Shown: positions 8,949-19,638, numbered from the stretch's first letter. The stretch: DNA of 53,176 nucleotides from Butyrivibrio sp. INlla16 (GCF_900104155.1 NZ_FMYB01000028.1:1-53176); one strand, 5' to 3'. Notes: generated by a model from the sequence alone, not told the origin. Numbers and translations: made by a program.

Positions 8949-10475
8949 TTGAAAACAGCGTTGGATTTTTATGTACGAGGGAAACAAAAAGAGACAAGTG
9001 CTGATGAATATAATTCCCATGGATATTTCCCAAAGGGAAGGTTTATTTGTCCTGAATGTGGGGAACCCGTATATATAAGACCAAGTAAGTATGCGAATTT
9101 TTTTGTGCATTATAAAAAGACGGATGAAACGGAGGAATGTGATAGGCGTGTTGATGGCGAAAGCCATGAGTCGGTATATGAAAGGTTAGGGCTACCACTT
9201 TATATTAGAGAATTTCAAGATAAAGAATTCAAATTACTTATGGGATTTAAATCATTACCTGAAGATTTGATACTGCAGGCAGAAAAAAGCAAAGCATCAA
9301 TAAGTTTTGAAAATTCAGAGAGGTATTTAATTAATCGTGAACGCTTTTCAGCTGAAATGACGTCGATGATTCCTATTGGTTATATTCCGCAGGGGGGGAA
9401 CAATTACTGTTTATCAATAAAACCTAGTGAATTTGCGCAGAAAGTAAAAAAGCATTGGTCAAATTATGCAGATGGGTTTTCTCTTGATGGAGCGTTATTT
9501 TCTATTACGGAACAAGGAGGTAGAAAGATTCGGCATGGGGATATTATTTCGACCGATACAGAATATTATTGGGTTAGAAGACAGAAAGGAGTTCCAACTA
9601 ATTATAGAGGAATCCATATGGAGTTATATGGAAGACTTTGCATAAAGGACAGAATATGGAATGTGTATAAGGGGCATTTTTCATCTGAAATAAGTGATTA
9701 TGAATATGCTAGGTTATCAGATTATTTACGTGAGAATTTAAGATTACATCTTTTAGAAAAAGCTCCGGAGTTTATTCCGATATGGCCACCTTTAATAAAA
9801 CGAGAGGATGGCTATGCATATGATAGTGAATGTAAAAGGATTTATGGAAAAGTAATATCAGGAAATGAAGAGCCAAAAGCATATGTTTACAGAGGTGTTT
9901 CATGTGAGCCAGAAGTGATGTTTACTAATAATATAATGGAGGTGCAAACAAGAGGGAATCGGCTGGTTGTGAATATAGATAGGAAATATATTTCTGGCGG
10001 AGCATACTTTTATGAAGGGAAAGGCTCTTTTGAAGGCATAGATAATGTGGTTTCAATAAGTTATGAAGATAAAAAGCTAATAGTATGCGATTTGGATTCA
10101 AAACAGATGATTTACATTAAGAAGTCAGGTGAATTATCTAAGATTCAAAAGGAGAAAGACGTAACAATTGAAAATATTGCAAATGGTGATGTGATAGTGG
10201 TTTTGTCACATGGAAATCTGGTTGCATATGAAAAAATAGAAATATATGAGGAAGAAGCTGATTACATTAATGAGAAGTGGCTATACCGAATTATGGTTAA
10301 ATATGATAAGGCAGGTAAAGTATGTTTGCCAAGTACAATTGGAAGATGGTTGATGAGACTTGAAATTACTGATCCTAGATTAAAAATGAAAATTCAACAA
10401 ATTGTACGTGAGACGAAATTATCTAAAGTATTAGTGCCTATTTTGGAGGAGTGTGTGAATGCTAGACTTAAATAA
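8949..10475 (+). CDS. CoiA-like zinc-finger protein, first gene of the Druantia-like operon
   Basis: A 508-residue protein with TTG start and TAGGAG ribosome site. The N-terminus resembles the CoiA/competence-type zinc module: FICPECGEPVYIRPSKYANF, with C34 and C37, then FVHYKK and ECDRR supplying a likely His and Cys. The rest is unrecognised, mostly beta-rich, with aromatic-rich stretches (EYYWVRRQKG, PIWPPLIK). CoiA-like modules occur in DNA-processing and defence proteins as DNA- or nuclease-associated domains. It overlaps the next gene by 17 bases, so it is part of the operon ending at 20232. It could be a core subunit (DruF is possible) or an accessory gene; I cannot decide from sequence. 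It has no signal peptide. Confidence 0.6.
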   Translation: MKTALDFYVRGKQKETSADEYNSHGYFPKGRFICPECGEPVYIRPSKYANFFVHYKKTDETEECDRRVDGESHESVYERLGLPLYIREFQDKEFKLLMGFKSLPEDLILQAEKSKASISFENSERYLINRERFSAEMTSMIPIGYIPQGGNNYCLSIKPSEFAQKVKKHWSNYADGFSLDGALFSITEQGGRKIRHGDIISTDTEYYWVRRQKGVPTNYRGIHMELYGRLCIKDRIWNVYKGHFSSEISDYEYARLSDYLRENLRLHLLEKAPEFIPIWPPLIKREDGYAYDSECKRIYGKVISGNEEPKAYVYRGVSCEPEVMFTNNIMEVQTRGNRLVVNIDRKYISGGAYFYEGKGSFEGIDNVVSISYEDKKLIVCDLDSKQMIYIKKSGELSKIQKEKDVTIENIANGDVIVVLSHGNLVAYEKIEIYEEEADYINEKWLYRIMVKYDKAGKVCLPSTIGRWLMRLEITDPRLKMKIQQIVRETKLSKVLVPILEECVNARLK

Positions 10476-12345
10476 TGATTTGATAGAAAAATATGATGAC
10501 CAAGAGATATCGTACATATTTGATAATGCAGATTTGGATTATTTTTTGGAACCCATGAAGAAAGAACCTGTGAGATATAAAAAATATGTGCGTAGGTTGG
10601 GGAATATGGATAAAAAATCTCAGCTAGTAAAAGCATTTCTGCCTAAATATGCATATTCATTATATAAAGATGGAGACATAAAGTATAAGGATGCATTAGT
10701 AAAAGCTTTAGAGCAACGCATGGATTTATTTGAGCAAGTTATTACAAAAAAAATAACACCGACGGTGACTTTTGATCAAATAAAAACTTTTACTGAGGAA
10801 GAATATGCTGAACTTGTAAGTAAAGTAAGTCAAGAAACGAAAGACTTACCTTTGGAAATGATACTGTTAATACTGAAAGCAAAGGACATAATTATTGATG
10901 ATTCATTTGTTGCTTCAATAAAAGCAAAGATAAAACAAGGGCAAAAGTTTAAGGAAATTGAATTACAATATGCTCATAAAATCGATGAAGCTTTAAAAAA
11001 TCAAGAAAGAACTCTTAAACAGAAATATGAATCAGAAATTGAAGACTATTCAAAAGATTCAAAAAGGCTTAGCAATGAACTAAAAGAAGCAAACAAAACA
11101 ATAAGGGAGTTACAAGCACAGATAAAGGATATTAAAGATGCAGAATCCCTAGAACGGAAGCAATTGTATGATAAATGGGAAAGGGAGTCAAAAGAAAAAC
11201 TAAATACAGAAATTGGACAAATGCGTCAGGAAAGGCTTTTAAATTTAGAAGAAGACATTAAGGAGAAACAAAATAAAGCTGACGAAACATTACAGGAAAA
11301 GATAAAAGATGCTAATGAAGATATTGCAAAGCTTAATAAAGAGAAGGATGAGCTATTGGAAATAAAGCAATTATTAACCAATAAGATAGCGAATTTAAAT
11401 CAAGATAAAGAGAAGATAGATAAAGAATTACAAAATCTGAGAATTTCTGAAACAGAATATTTTGCCAATATTAGGCAGCGCTTTTTGTTACATGAGCTTG
11501 ATAAAAATCTTTTTGGCATTGAGGACAAAAAAAGAACTCAGCAAGGGGAAGATCATGATATAGATGCATATGTTTATAAATGGAAGTCATTTTCGGATAA
11601 TACAGAATCAAGTGATGAGATATCTTGCATAGCGGATTTTTTTGATGATTTTAGAGATAACATATCATTGAGTTTCGATGATCCATCTGAGATAGCAGCG
11701 CTTATTATTTCAACATTTGCGAATGGTAAGGCTGTTATCCTGGAAGATGGAGTGGCATTATATGCGGTAGATAGTATTGCGGAATTAGTAGATGGAGCGT
11801 CACCTACAGTGGTGGAAGCCAATAATGCAAATGCTGCGGAGATAATATCTATAATAAAGCGAACAGATGCGAAAGTCATTTATCTAGCTGGTATTCTCGA
11901 TTTGTACAATGAGGCATTATTTGTAAATATATGTAGACAATGTTGTAATGAAAAATATCTGTTCTTTGGGATTAATTCTGTGGAGGATGTTAAGCTATTT
12001 TCAAAGAATATACATAATTACGGGGTTATATTAGATATAGATGGGCATTTGTCATTTGGATGGGATGAGCCTATTTTGACAGGCAAATACGATTTTAGAG
12101 ATGTTCTACCTATTATATCTATCGAAGACAGCAAAAAGGTCTATGACAAGCATTTTAAGAAACTGGTTTCTGATGGATTGATTTCTAAAAGACATGCAAT
12201 AGATTATTCAAGACTGCTTGGTATTTATTTTGAATCAATGGACGGAATAGGTAGTGTATTGAAAAAATCCTTCTTGATAGGTATACAAGGCAACCTTGAT
12301 GAAGAAGAAATTGATAAAGATTTAAAAAAGTGCGGTTGGAAATGA
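10459..12345 (+). CDS. Coiled-coil protein with ATPase-like but P-loop-less C-terminal domain (possible DruF)
   Basis: A 628-residue cytoplasmic protein. Residues about 1-170 are a helical charged domain. Residues about 175-335 are a long heptad-rich coiled coil (lysine, glutamate and leucine-rich). Residues about 390-560 look like an alpha/beta domain whose strand order mimics an AAA-type ATPase: GKAVILEDGVAL where a P-loop would fall, AKVIYLAGILDLYNE like Walker B, and KYLFFGINS like sensor 1. No GxxxxGK[ST] is present, so nucleotide binding is doubtful. The start has GGAGGAG and overlaps the upstream gene. Position just before an unknown gene and a DruE-like helicase matches where DruF lies in Druantia type II as I remember it; family membership is not proven. 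Confidence 0.55.
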   Translation: MLDLNNDLIEKYDDQEISYIFDNADLDYFLEPMKKEPVRYKKYVRRLGNMDKKSQLVKAFLPKYAYSLYKDGDIKYKDALVKALEQRMDLFEQVITKKITPTVTFDQIKTFTEEEYAELVSKVSQETKDLPLEMILLILKAKDIIIDDSFVASIKAKIKQGQKFKEIELQYAHKIDEALKNQERTLKQKYESEIEDYSKDSKRLSNELKEANKTIRELQAQIKDIKDAESLERKQLYDKWERESKEKLNTEIGQMRQERLLNLEEDIKEKQNKADETLQEKIKDANEDIAKLNKEKDELLEIKQLLTNKIANLNQDKEKIDKELQNLRISETEYFANIRQRFLLHELDKNLFGIEDKKRTQQGEDHDIDAYVYKWKSFSDNTESSDEISCIADFFDDFRDNISLSFDDPSEIAALIISTFANGKAVILEDGVALYAVDSIAELVDGASPTVVEANNANAAEIISIIKRTDAKVIYLAGILDLYNEALFVNICRQCCNEKYLFFGINSVEDVKLFSKNIHNYGVILDIDGHLSFGWDEPILTGKYDFRDVLPIISIEDSKKVYDKHFKKLVSDGLISKRHAIDYSRLLGIYFESMDGIGSVLKKSFLIGIQGNLDEEEIDKDLKKCGWK

Positions 12346-12346
12346 T

Positions 12347-13348
12347 ATGAGTAATTTGATTGATACAATGGCAAAAGATATGAGAATATACCCATATCAA
12401 GGAGAAAGCCGTGAAAAGTATTACTGTAGGCTGGCTTATTCTGCAACAGCGCATTGGTTTCGCTATTTAACACAGGATAACAACATAGATAGTCACTACA
12501 AGAGTAAACAGTATATTCTTAGTCGCGGGAAAGAGATATTATACGCAATTAGTGAGAGCATTCCGGAATATCAAACATGGATATACCAAGAAGGTATCGA
12601 GAGTATTGAGGACGCAGTAAGGATTATACGAGAAAATATGCTGTTAACGGGGGAGCTTGTCGAAGTAAATGATAATTCCCGGATAACGATACCAGAGTAC
12701 AAAAAGACTCCTTGTGGAATGTCTTTAAAACGTATTGTTGGCATATCAGAGAATAAAGATATATGTGAGTTTGTAGGGCTCACTCGGATACAAAACTCTA
12801 ATGAAGATAATGAGAATAAGGAAAAAATAGTATTATCTGATTTTCTAAATTGGATTTATAAAACAGCAAAATGGAATATATGTGGAAATATAAATGACTA
12901 TGAAATATTTGATGTAACATCAATTAAAGCTCCGTATCAATCATGGTCAGACCGTAAAAACAAAGCTATTTCTGATCATTTAGGGAGATTGTCACTCTTT
13001 AATGGTATGCACGAATATTGGTTGCTAAAATACGATGATGGTGAGTGGTATTCCGCTCCGTTGTCACCAATTTTGACGGAACTAAAAGAGGAACGACGTA
13101 TTATTTTGGCGTTACGACAGCGACATAATAACCCTATGAGGGCATCATATATATATAGGAATCAAGTTATATTACTCACTATGTATTGTAGATTACCACT
13201 AAGGGAAGAGCGATATTTGACTACATACTGTTGGCCAGCTAATTATCTAACAGATAAGCTTAATTATATTGTCCCTTTTAAAATGTGGGATCAGGTCTCG
13301 GAACTATTATCAAATGAGTTAGGAATAATTCTTAAGGAGAAATTCTAA
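12347..13348 (+). CDS. Unknown cytoplasmic protein directly before the DruE-like helicase (possible DruG)
   Basis: A 333-residue protein with no family I recognise. It has an N-terminal helical half with many tyrosines, an acidic linker near residues 150-165 (SNEDNENKEK) and a mixed C-terminal half. There are no cysteine clusters, P-loop or membrane segments. It starts one base after the previous stop, and its own TAA shares one base with the helicase ATG (TAATG), so the three genes are translationally coupled and the products probably work as a complex. By gene order it would be the DruG equivalent. Confidence 0.55.
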   Translation: MSNLIDTMAKDMRIYPYQGESREKYYCRLAYSATAHWFRYLTQDNNIDSHYKSKQYILSRGKEILYAISESIPEYQTWIYQEGIESIEDAVRIIRENMLLTGELVEVNDNSRITIPEYKKTPCGMSLKRIVGISENKDICEFVGLTRIQNSNEDNENKEKIVLSDFLNWIYKTAKWNICGNINDYEIFDVTSIKAPYQSWSDRKNKAISDHLGRLSLFNGMHEYWLLKYDDGEWYSAPLSPILTELKEERRIILALRQRHNNPMRASYIYRNQVILLTMYCRLPLREERYLTTYCWPANYLTDKLNYIVPFKMWDQVSELLSNELGIILKEKF

Positions 13349-16300
13349 TGGATGAGTATAGTATAAGCAACACACATGAAGCGTTAAAGAATAGACTCAT
13401 TAACTATGTAGAAACAGCTTATTTTGGAAAAAACGATGATTTAAGGGATTTGTGTAAGGAAGAGTTAGAAGCGCAGGGCGTGCTATGGAAAGAACCATAT
13501 ATCGAAGCAAATCCTGCTTATATGTCAGTTAAAGACGGTTTAGCTAATAGTATGGCTATTCCACGTAATATTAAGAAAATACTCGAAAAGATGACAAGTA
13601 ATAAGCTAGGTGTGTATAAATCTCCATATTGTCATCAGATAGAAGCAGTTGAAAATTTTTATAACCATAAAGATTTATTCGTTGCGACTGGAACAGGTTC
13701 TGGAAAAACAGAATGTTTTATGTGGCCAATGATAACAAAACTGGTTAATGAGGCTTCATCGACTCCAGCAACTTGGGATAAACGAGGGGTGCGAGCAATG
13801 ATGCTATATCCCATGAACGCTCTTGTTGCAGATCAGATAGGTCGTTTGCGGCGAATGATAGGTACAGATGAGTTTATGACCATGTTTAAAGAATGTGCCG
13901 GTTCAGCAAGGAGACCGCAATTCGGAATGTACACGGGAAGAACACCATATGCAGGTGAGAATCAGCGACAACAAGACGTAAAACTAGCACAAACTCTTAG
14001 AGATAATCTAATAGAGAGGGATGATGAGACACTAGAACAGTTAAAGAAAATGGGTAAATACCCAGCAAAATATGATATTGAGAGATTTGCAGATGGTCTT
14101 ATAGAGGGACAGCATATAACAGATAAGCGCGATGCAGAGTTAATTACCAGATTTGAAATGCAACAGAATACACCAGATATTCTAATTACAAACTATTCAA
14201 TGCTAGAATATATGCTTATGCGTCAAGAGGAACAAAGCATATGGGAGAATACAAAGGAATGGTTAAATTCTGACAAAGAGAATACACTTTTATTCATTAT
14301 AGATGAGGCTCATATGTATAGGGGAGCTTCTGGAGGAGAAGTTGCATTACTGATTAGACGTTTTCTTGATAAACTTGAAGTGGATAGAAATAAAGTTCAA
14401 TTTATTTTAACAAGTGCAAGCATTCCCCAAGATGAAGAAGAGAAGGTAAAAAAATTTATTTGCGATCTGACAGCACAGGATTGGGAATATCGCGATTCTA
14501 TAACCATTATTACAGGAAAAAAAGAACCTATTATTCTTGATAACAGTATAGATGTTGATCCAGTAGCTTTGGCAAAGATTGATGTGGATGAGCTACATGA
14601 TGAAAAGAAACTTTTAATAATAAAAGAAATTGCCGGCGTACTGGGGTTGGATACTTCATCATGTGATTTTGATAATGAGGAAATAACATATAACTGGCTT
14701 TATAGCGAACTAACAAAAGTAAAGCCATTACTAAAAATTATGAAGTTGTGCCGAGGAAATGCATATTCTTTCCATAAATTGGCATATGATGTATTCCCAG
14801 ATGTTGATAAAGATATCGCCCAAAAGGCGGTAAGTGTTTTGCTGGCAATTGCGCCTTTGGCGAAAAGTAAAGCCGGACAAGTATTGTTTCCGTCAAGATT
14901 GCATATGATGTTTAGGGGGATTTCAGGAATATATGCTTGTTCAAATCCGAATTGTAGCAAGAAAAATCATTCATCTCGACTTCCACTAGGGAAAGTATAT
15001 ATTGGAAAACACGATGATGTTTGTAGCTGTGGTGGGAAAATATATGAACTACTTAACGATAGGTCATGTGGAGCTATTTTCTTGCGGGGGTTTATTGATG
15101 AGGATGAGCCTGCTGCACAGTTTGTATGGAATAAGAAAGGGGTGAATATATCTCAAAATCTAAAAGAAGTTCATTATTATATAATCCCTGATGACTTACC
15201 AGTTAAGGCAAAGAAAGATTTAAAAACGGGATGGATTAATTCTATAGCCGGCAGGTTAGAAACGAGTGATTCAAATGCCGGGCATCCACATTATTTACAT
15301 GTTGCTTATTCGAGTAAGCCATTGTCAAAAGATGATAAGATTTACTCGTTTTCTACATGCCCAAAATGTAAGAAAATGCATCTACATGTCACGGATTTCT
15401 CTACAAAAGGAAATGAGCCATTTTTCCATCTTGTATCTGAGCAGTTAATGATACAACCGCCAGTGATTACAGATCCTGAAAAGTTGGAATTAACACCAAA
15501 TGCAGGGAGAAAAGTATTGCTTTTTTCCGATAGCAGGCAACGAGCGGCTACCTTGGCTAAAGAATTAACATCTGTTGCAGATGAAGATGCTATGAGAAAA
15601 GCTATCACAGTGGCTGCGAAAGAATTAGAAGAATGGGCTCATGCAGAACATAAAGAAGCATCTATGGAGTTATTATATGTTTCGTTTTTAAAGGTGGCGT
15701 TAGATAACAAGCTTAGATTTTTCTATGGTAGTGACGAGAAAGATCTTCATGAACATCTGCAGGCTATGAAAAGAGCTCTTGAGAGAATGCAAAGGAGAGG
15801 AAGAAGGAACAGTTTAGATTATCAGGATTTGAAGCGTCGTAGTTTTGCAACGGTTCCGGAGCTATATTCTAGGTATTTATTAAAAATACTCTGCAGTAAT
15901 TTCAGATCCTTTACAGATTTGGGATTATGTTGGGTGCAACCATGTAATGAAGATATGATAGATGATGTTCTTTATGATTTAGAGTCTCAGAATATTTTGA
16001 TGACTCCGGAGTCATTTTGTGCTTTTTTTGCAGCGTGGTCGGCTGAAGTGCTTACTGATAGTTACGCTTATGATCAGAGTATTAGCAAAAATGTTAGAAG
16101 AAGTGTGACTAATGTCCCGAGATTTGGAATTGACCCGGAGGCTAAGTTGCCGAAGAGGTTTGCAAGTATTCTTGAAGAAAATGGAATAGATGAAACCAAG
16201 CATAAATACATACTTACAGGTCTATTGCAGTTTACAACGAAGGGAAATGATGATAATGAGAATTTGTATCTTAACCCTCAGCTTATTTCTCTTAATTTTG

Positions 16301-18606
16301 ATGCTGATCATGACTGGTATAAGTGCCCTAATTGTGGAAGAGTTTTTCCTTATACATTATGGGGGAAATGCGTTTGGTGTGGAGAAGGAGCTCCAAATGT
16401 AATGAAGGAAAATGAATTCAAGGGATTAGAGTTTTGGAGACAGCCTATTCTAGACGCAGTCGAAGGTAAACGAGATGCGCTGATGACAAGAATTAATACT
16501 GAAGAACATACAGCTCAGCTTTCACATAAGGATCAACGTATCGATATGTGGTCTACAACTGAAGAATATGAATTGAGATTCCAGAATGTATATATTGATG
16601 ATAATGGACCTGTAGATGTACTTAGCTGTACTACCACGATGGAAGTAGGAATTGACATTGGATCATTAACAGCTGTGGGATTGCGTAATATTCCGCCAAT
16701 GAGAGAGAACTATCAACAGAGAGCAGGACGAGCAGGTAGAAGAGGATCAGCAATATCAACAATAGTAACATATACAGATAATGGGCCACATGATAGTTAC
16801 TATTTTAATAATCCTGAAAAAATAATAGCAGGAGAACCGAGACATCCATCAATAGATATGGATAATCCAAAACTTACTTATCGACATTTAAACGTTATTT
16901 ATTTGTCAGAATTCTTGGAAGAAAAGAATACTTCAGCGAATTCTATGGGAATAATTGAGTTTTTTGATCGATTTTATTCAGATTTTGTTAATTATATAAA
17001 CGAGAAAGAGCTTTCAGGTAAGGAATTATCTATATTAGTTCCTAGCACTCAACATGAATATATTGATAGCTGGAAAACTCAGCTTTTAAGAGCCGTTGAA
17101 GGCTTGTCTAAAAAGGTAGATGGTTTTAAAGATGATTATTATGATTCCAATAATAATGAAAAAAAGTTGTTAGATGTTTTTCTTGAGGAAGGCATTTTTC
17201 CAACTTATTCATTCCCAAGAAATGTAGTTGGATTCTGTATAGAGGATCTTAAAGGCCAGAAAATAGAGCAAGAGCCAGATAGAGCTTTGGATATGGCAAT
17301 AAGTGAATATGCACCAGGTAGACTTATTGTAGTAAATAAGAAGACCTACAAATCTGGTGGTATTTATAATTTTCATTCCAAGTTCCGTGAAGAAGATAAG
17401 GAACATCCAGCTAGAAAATATTTTTCAAGTAATGAGTACATAAAGTCTATTTTTTATTGTAAAAACAACTCCTGTAATTGGGTTGGAAATAGTGATCCGG
17501 GAAAAATTTGCCCGTTTTGTGGACAAGATACCATTAAGTGGCAAAGGATGGTAAAACCATGGGGATTTGCGCCTATAGATGGTACAAGTATAAGAGAAGC
17601 TGAGGCAGAGGCTGAGATGTCTTATGCGGAATTACCAAGTTATGCATCGCCAATAAAGGATGATGAGATGGAGCAATCTTCAGATTATCAGATGGTAAGG
17701 TATGGGCGCTTGGTAGATCAGCCACTTACTATTATGAATCAAGGTCCGGAAGGTGAAGGCTTCACTATATGTGAAGACTGTGGAGCTGCAGTGCCAGGAG
17801 ATGATGTGGGTGCATTGCAAAAAATAAGACCTCCGTATAGACATCCAAGAGTGAAATTTAGATGCACACATCCTGCTGATAGAATTGCAAATGCATTTTT
17901 GGGACATGAGTTTCTAACAGATATGGTACTTATAGAGTTAACACTCGATCCAGATAAGATTGATGTTAGTCATGAAGCAATGTGGATTGATTCTGCAAGT
18001 CAAACTTTAACAGAAGCGTTGGTTTTGGCGGCAGGGCAACTCCTGGATGTCGAATTTAACGACTTAAAAGGTGGATACCGTCTTCGATATGATGGAGCAA
18101 GAGTTAATGTAGATATATTCCTGTTTGATAGCTTATCTAGTGGAGCTGGTTATAGCTCTATGCTGGCAGGTAGATTAACAGACCTTTTGAAAGAGGCAGA
18201 GCATGTATTAGATTGCAAAGCCAATTGTGCTACAGCATGTCATAATTGTTTGAAACATTATTGGAATCAAAGAGTGCATAATAAGTTAGATCGTCATTTG
18301 GCAAGAGAATTGCTGGATTGGAGCAGAAACCAAAAAATGGCAGATCCGATTTCATATGAGAAGCAGAAAGTATTAGTTAAAGGTATAAAAGAAACCGCAC
18401 TTATCGATGCTGACTTTGATATTAAGTTTGAAAATGGTCGAATAACGGGAGTCTCTGGCAATACAGAAAGGGAAATATACGTATATCCAGCAATGTGGAA
18501 AAAGAATAATTATCTTATTCCGAAAGGGTGTATAGCTGTTTCTGATAAACTAGTGATAAACGCAATGCCATCGGCATACAGCATAATTCGTAAAGGGTTG
18601 TACTAG
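13348..18606 (+). CDS. druE: Giant DEAH helicase with DUF1998/MZB domain (DruE-like)
   Basis: A 1752-residue SF2 helicase. Walker A is ATGTGSGKTE (K120), the DEAH box D319-H322 lies in FIIDEAHMYRGASGGE, motif III is TSAS, and motif VI is QQRAGRAGRRGS (from Q1123), after the SCTTTMEVGIDIG motif. Several zinc-ribbon pairs lie between and after the helicase lobes (CSNPNC...CSCGG, CPKCKK, CPNCGR...CVWCGE, CKNNSC...CPFCGQ). The C-terminus has the four-cysteine MZB/DUF1998 cluster C1623, C1627, C1631 and C1634. This architecture is shared by MrfA/YprA repair helicases and by DruE of Druantia; the extreme length and co-transcribed partners favour DruE. It is expected to translocate on DNA with ATP. 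It is intact and longer than ordinary MrfA (about 750). Confidence 0.82.
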   Translation: MDEYSISNTHEALKNRLINYVETAYFGKNDDLRDLCKEELEAQGVLWKEPYIEANPAYMSVKDGLANSMAIPRNIKKILEKMTSNKLGVYKSPYCHQIEAVENFYNHKDLFVATGTGSGKTECFMWPMITKLVNEASSTPATWDKRGVRAMMLYPMNALVADQIGRLRRMIGTDEFMTMFKECAGSARRPQFGMYTGRTPYAGENQRQQDVKLAQTLRDNLIERDDETLEQLKKMGKYPAKYDIERFADGLIEGQHITDKRDAELITRFEMQQNTPDILITNYSMLEYMLMRQEEQSIWENTKEWLNSDKENTLLFIIDEAHMYRGASGGEVALLIRRFLDKLEVDRNKVQFILTSASIPQDEEEKVKKFICDLTAQDWEYRDSITIITGKKEPIILDNSIDVDPVALAKIDVDELHDEKKLLIIKEIAGVLGLDTSSCDFDNEEITYNWLYSELTKVKPLLKIMKLCRGNAYSFHKLAYDVFPDVDKDIAQKAVSVLLAIAPLAKSKAGQVLFPSRLHMMFRGISGIYACSNPNCSKKNHSSRLPLGKVYIGKHDDVCSCGGKIYELLNDRSCGAIFLRGFIDEDEPAAQFVWNKKGVNISQNLKEVHYYIIPDDLPVKAKKDLKTGWINSIAGRLETSDSNAGHPHYLHVAYSSKPLSKDDKIYSFSTCPKCKKMHLHVTDFSTKGNEPFFHLVSEQLMIQPPVITDPEKLELTPNAGRKVLLFSDSRQRAATLAKELTSVADEDAMRKAITVAAKELEEWAHAEHKEASMELLYVSFLKVALDNKLRFFYGSDEKDLHEHLQAMKRALERMQRRGRRNSLDYQDLKRRSFATVPELYSRYLLKILCSNFRSFTDLGLCWVQPCNEDMIDDVLYDLESQNILMTPESFCAFFAAWSAEVLTDSYAYDQSISKNVRRSVTNVPRFGIDPEAKLPKRFASILEENGIDETKHKYILTGLLQFTTKGNDDNENLYLNPQLISLNFDADHDWYKCPNCGRVFPYTLWGKCVWCGEGAPNVMKENEFKGLEFWRQPILDAVEGKRDALMTRINTEEHTAQLSHKDQRIDMWSTTEEYELRFQNVYIDDNGPVDVLSCTTTMEVGIDIGSLTAVGLRNIPPMRENYQQRAGRAGRRGSAISTIVTYTDNGPHDSYYFNNPEKIIAGEPRHPSIDMDNPKLTYRHLNVIYLSEFLEEKNTSANSMGIIEFFDRFYSDFVNYINEKELSGKELSILVPSTQHEYIDSWKTQLLRAVEGLSKKVDGFKDDYYDSNNNEKKLLDVFLEEGIFPTYSFPRNVVGFCIEDLKGQKIEQEPDRALDMAISEYAPGRLIVVNKKTYKSGGIYNFHSKFREEDKEHPARKYFSSNEYIKSIFYCKNNSCNWVGNSDPGKICPFCGQDTIKWQRMVKPWGFAPIDGTSIREAEAEAEMSYAELPSYASPIKDDEMEQSSDYQMVRYGRLVDQPLTIMNQGPEGEGFTICEDCGAAVPGDDVGALQKIRPPYRHPRVKFRCTHPADRIANAFLGHEFLTDMVLIELTLDPDKIDVSHEAMWIDSASQTLTEALVLAAGQLLDVEFNDLKGGYRLRYDGARVNVDIFLFDSLSSGAGYSSMLAGRLTDLLKEAEHVLDCKANCATACHNCLKHYWNQRVHNKLDRHLARELLDWSRNQKMADPISYEKQKVLVKGIKETALIDADFDIKFENGRITGVSGNTEREIYVYPAMWKKNNYLIPKGCIAVSDKLVINAMPSAYSIIRKGLY

Positions 18607-18639
18607 ATTTAGAAGCAAAATGATGGAATTAGGAGTTTT

Positions 18640-19638
18640 ATGGCAGCAGGATATTTGTTAAAGGAGGCAGAATATATAGACAGACCACTTTCTGATGATG
18701 AAATGTGGTCCTCCTTTGCATACCTTTTTTCAAGTAAGTCTGTTAATGATACTAGTTATAAATATGGTTTCCTCAAATCGATTCTGGACAATCTCTATAA
18801 CACTAATGATAAACTTATTCTTGATTTTGATCAGCTGTTTCTGAAGTTTGCTGAGATTTATTGGAATCTTGTATTGAAGCATCATATACTTCAAAAGAAG
18901 CCAGGAAAGTTAAATAGACAGTCGGAGCTAGAAAAAGCACTTATATTGGGTAAAGAGAAATATGGGATTTTTGAAGACATCCCATTTGAAAGTCTTTCCA
19001 ATGATATGAAAAAAGATATTTGTCGAAGAGTAAAGGCTAAGTGTAAGCTAAATGTAGTTGGTGCGTTGTACGCAGATTTGGGAGGCCTGTTTTATTCATT
19101 TTCGAGAAATGAGGAGTGGTTGCAGATAAATCCGAGAATGTATGAATTTGTTTGTAAACATAAGGTTGCTATAGAAAAGCTGAACTATTATGAGTGGGCT
19201 AAGTTTTTGGAAAGAGTAAATGAGGATAGTGTTGTAGATCACCTTCTTAGCAAGATTGATGAGAGTACTTTAAGAACCCGTAGCAGCCTTGCATACTATA
19301 GGGACATTCTGTTCCGAGAATTTGAAAGTAAATGTTTTTATTGTGGGAAACCTGTTACTAAGAAAAGCGTTGAAGTAGATCACTTTATTCCATGGTCATT
19401 TATAAAGGATGATCAGATATGGAATTTTGTTCTTGCTTGTCCGGAGTGCAACAACAAGAAGAGGGATAAGCTTGCTCAGGTAGATTATCTCAACAAGATA
19501 TCAGATCGTAATGAGATTTTGATTGAGAGAAATACTATAAATCGCGCAGAGGCAGCAGGTCGTATAAAGATGATTTACAACTGGGCTCAGAAGAATGGAT
19601 ATAACGAAATCTGGACACCAAAGAAAGTAAGCGTATAG
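18640..19638 (+). CDS. HNH endonuclease in the Druantia-like operon
   Basis: A 332-residue protein. Residues 1-220 are helical and unrecognised. The C-terminal HNH nuclease shows the zinc pair C232 and C235 (CFYCGKP), the ββα-metal motif VDHFIPWSF with H248, and a second pair C267 and C270 (CPECNNKKRDKL). HNH nucleases of this type cut DNA with a single metal ion. It starts 33 bases after the helicase stop with AGGAG before the ATG, and no terminator lies between, so it belongs to the same transcript. It could supply the cutting activity that DruE lacks. I do not recall an HNH protein in the described Druantia type II set. Confidence 0.82.
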   Translation: MAAGYLLKEAEYIDRPLSDDEMWSSFAYLFSSKSVNDTSYKYGFLKSILDNLYNTNDKLILDFDQLFLKFAEIYWNLVLKHHILQKKPGKLNRQSELEKALILGKEKYGIFEDIPFESLSNDMKKDICRRVKAKCKLNVVGALYADLGGLFYSFSRNEEWLQINPRMYEFVCKHKVAIEKLNYYEWAKFLERVNEDSVVDHLLSKIDESTLRTRSSLAYYRDILFREFESKCFYCGKPVTKKSVEVDHFIPWSFIKDDQIWNFVLACPECNNKKRDKLAQVDYLNKISDRNEILIERNTINRAEAAGRIKMIYNWAQKNGYNEIWTPKKVSV

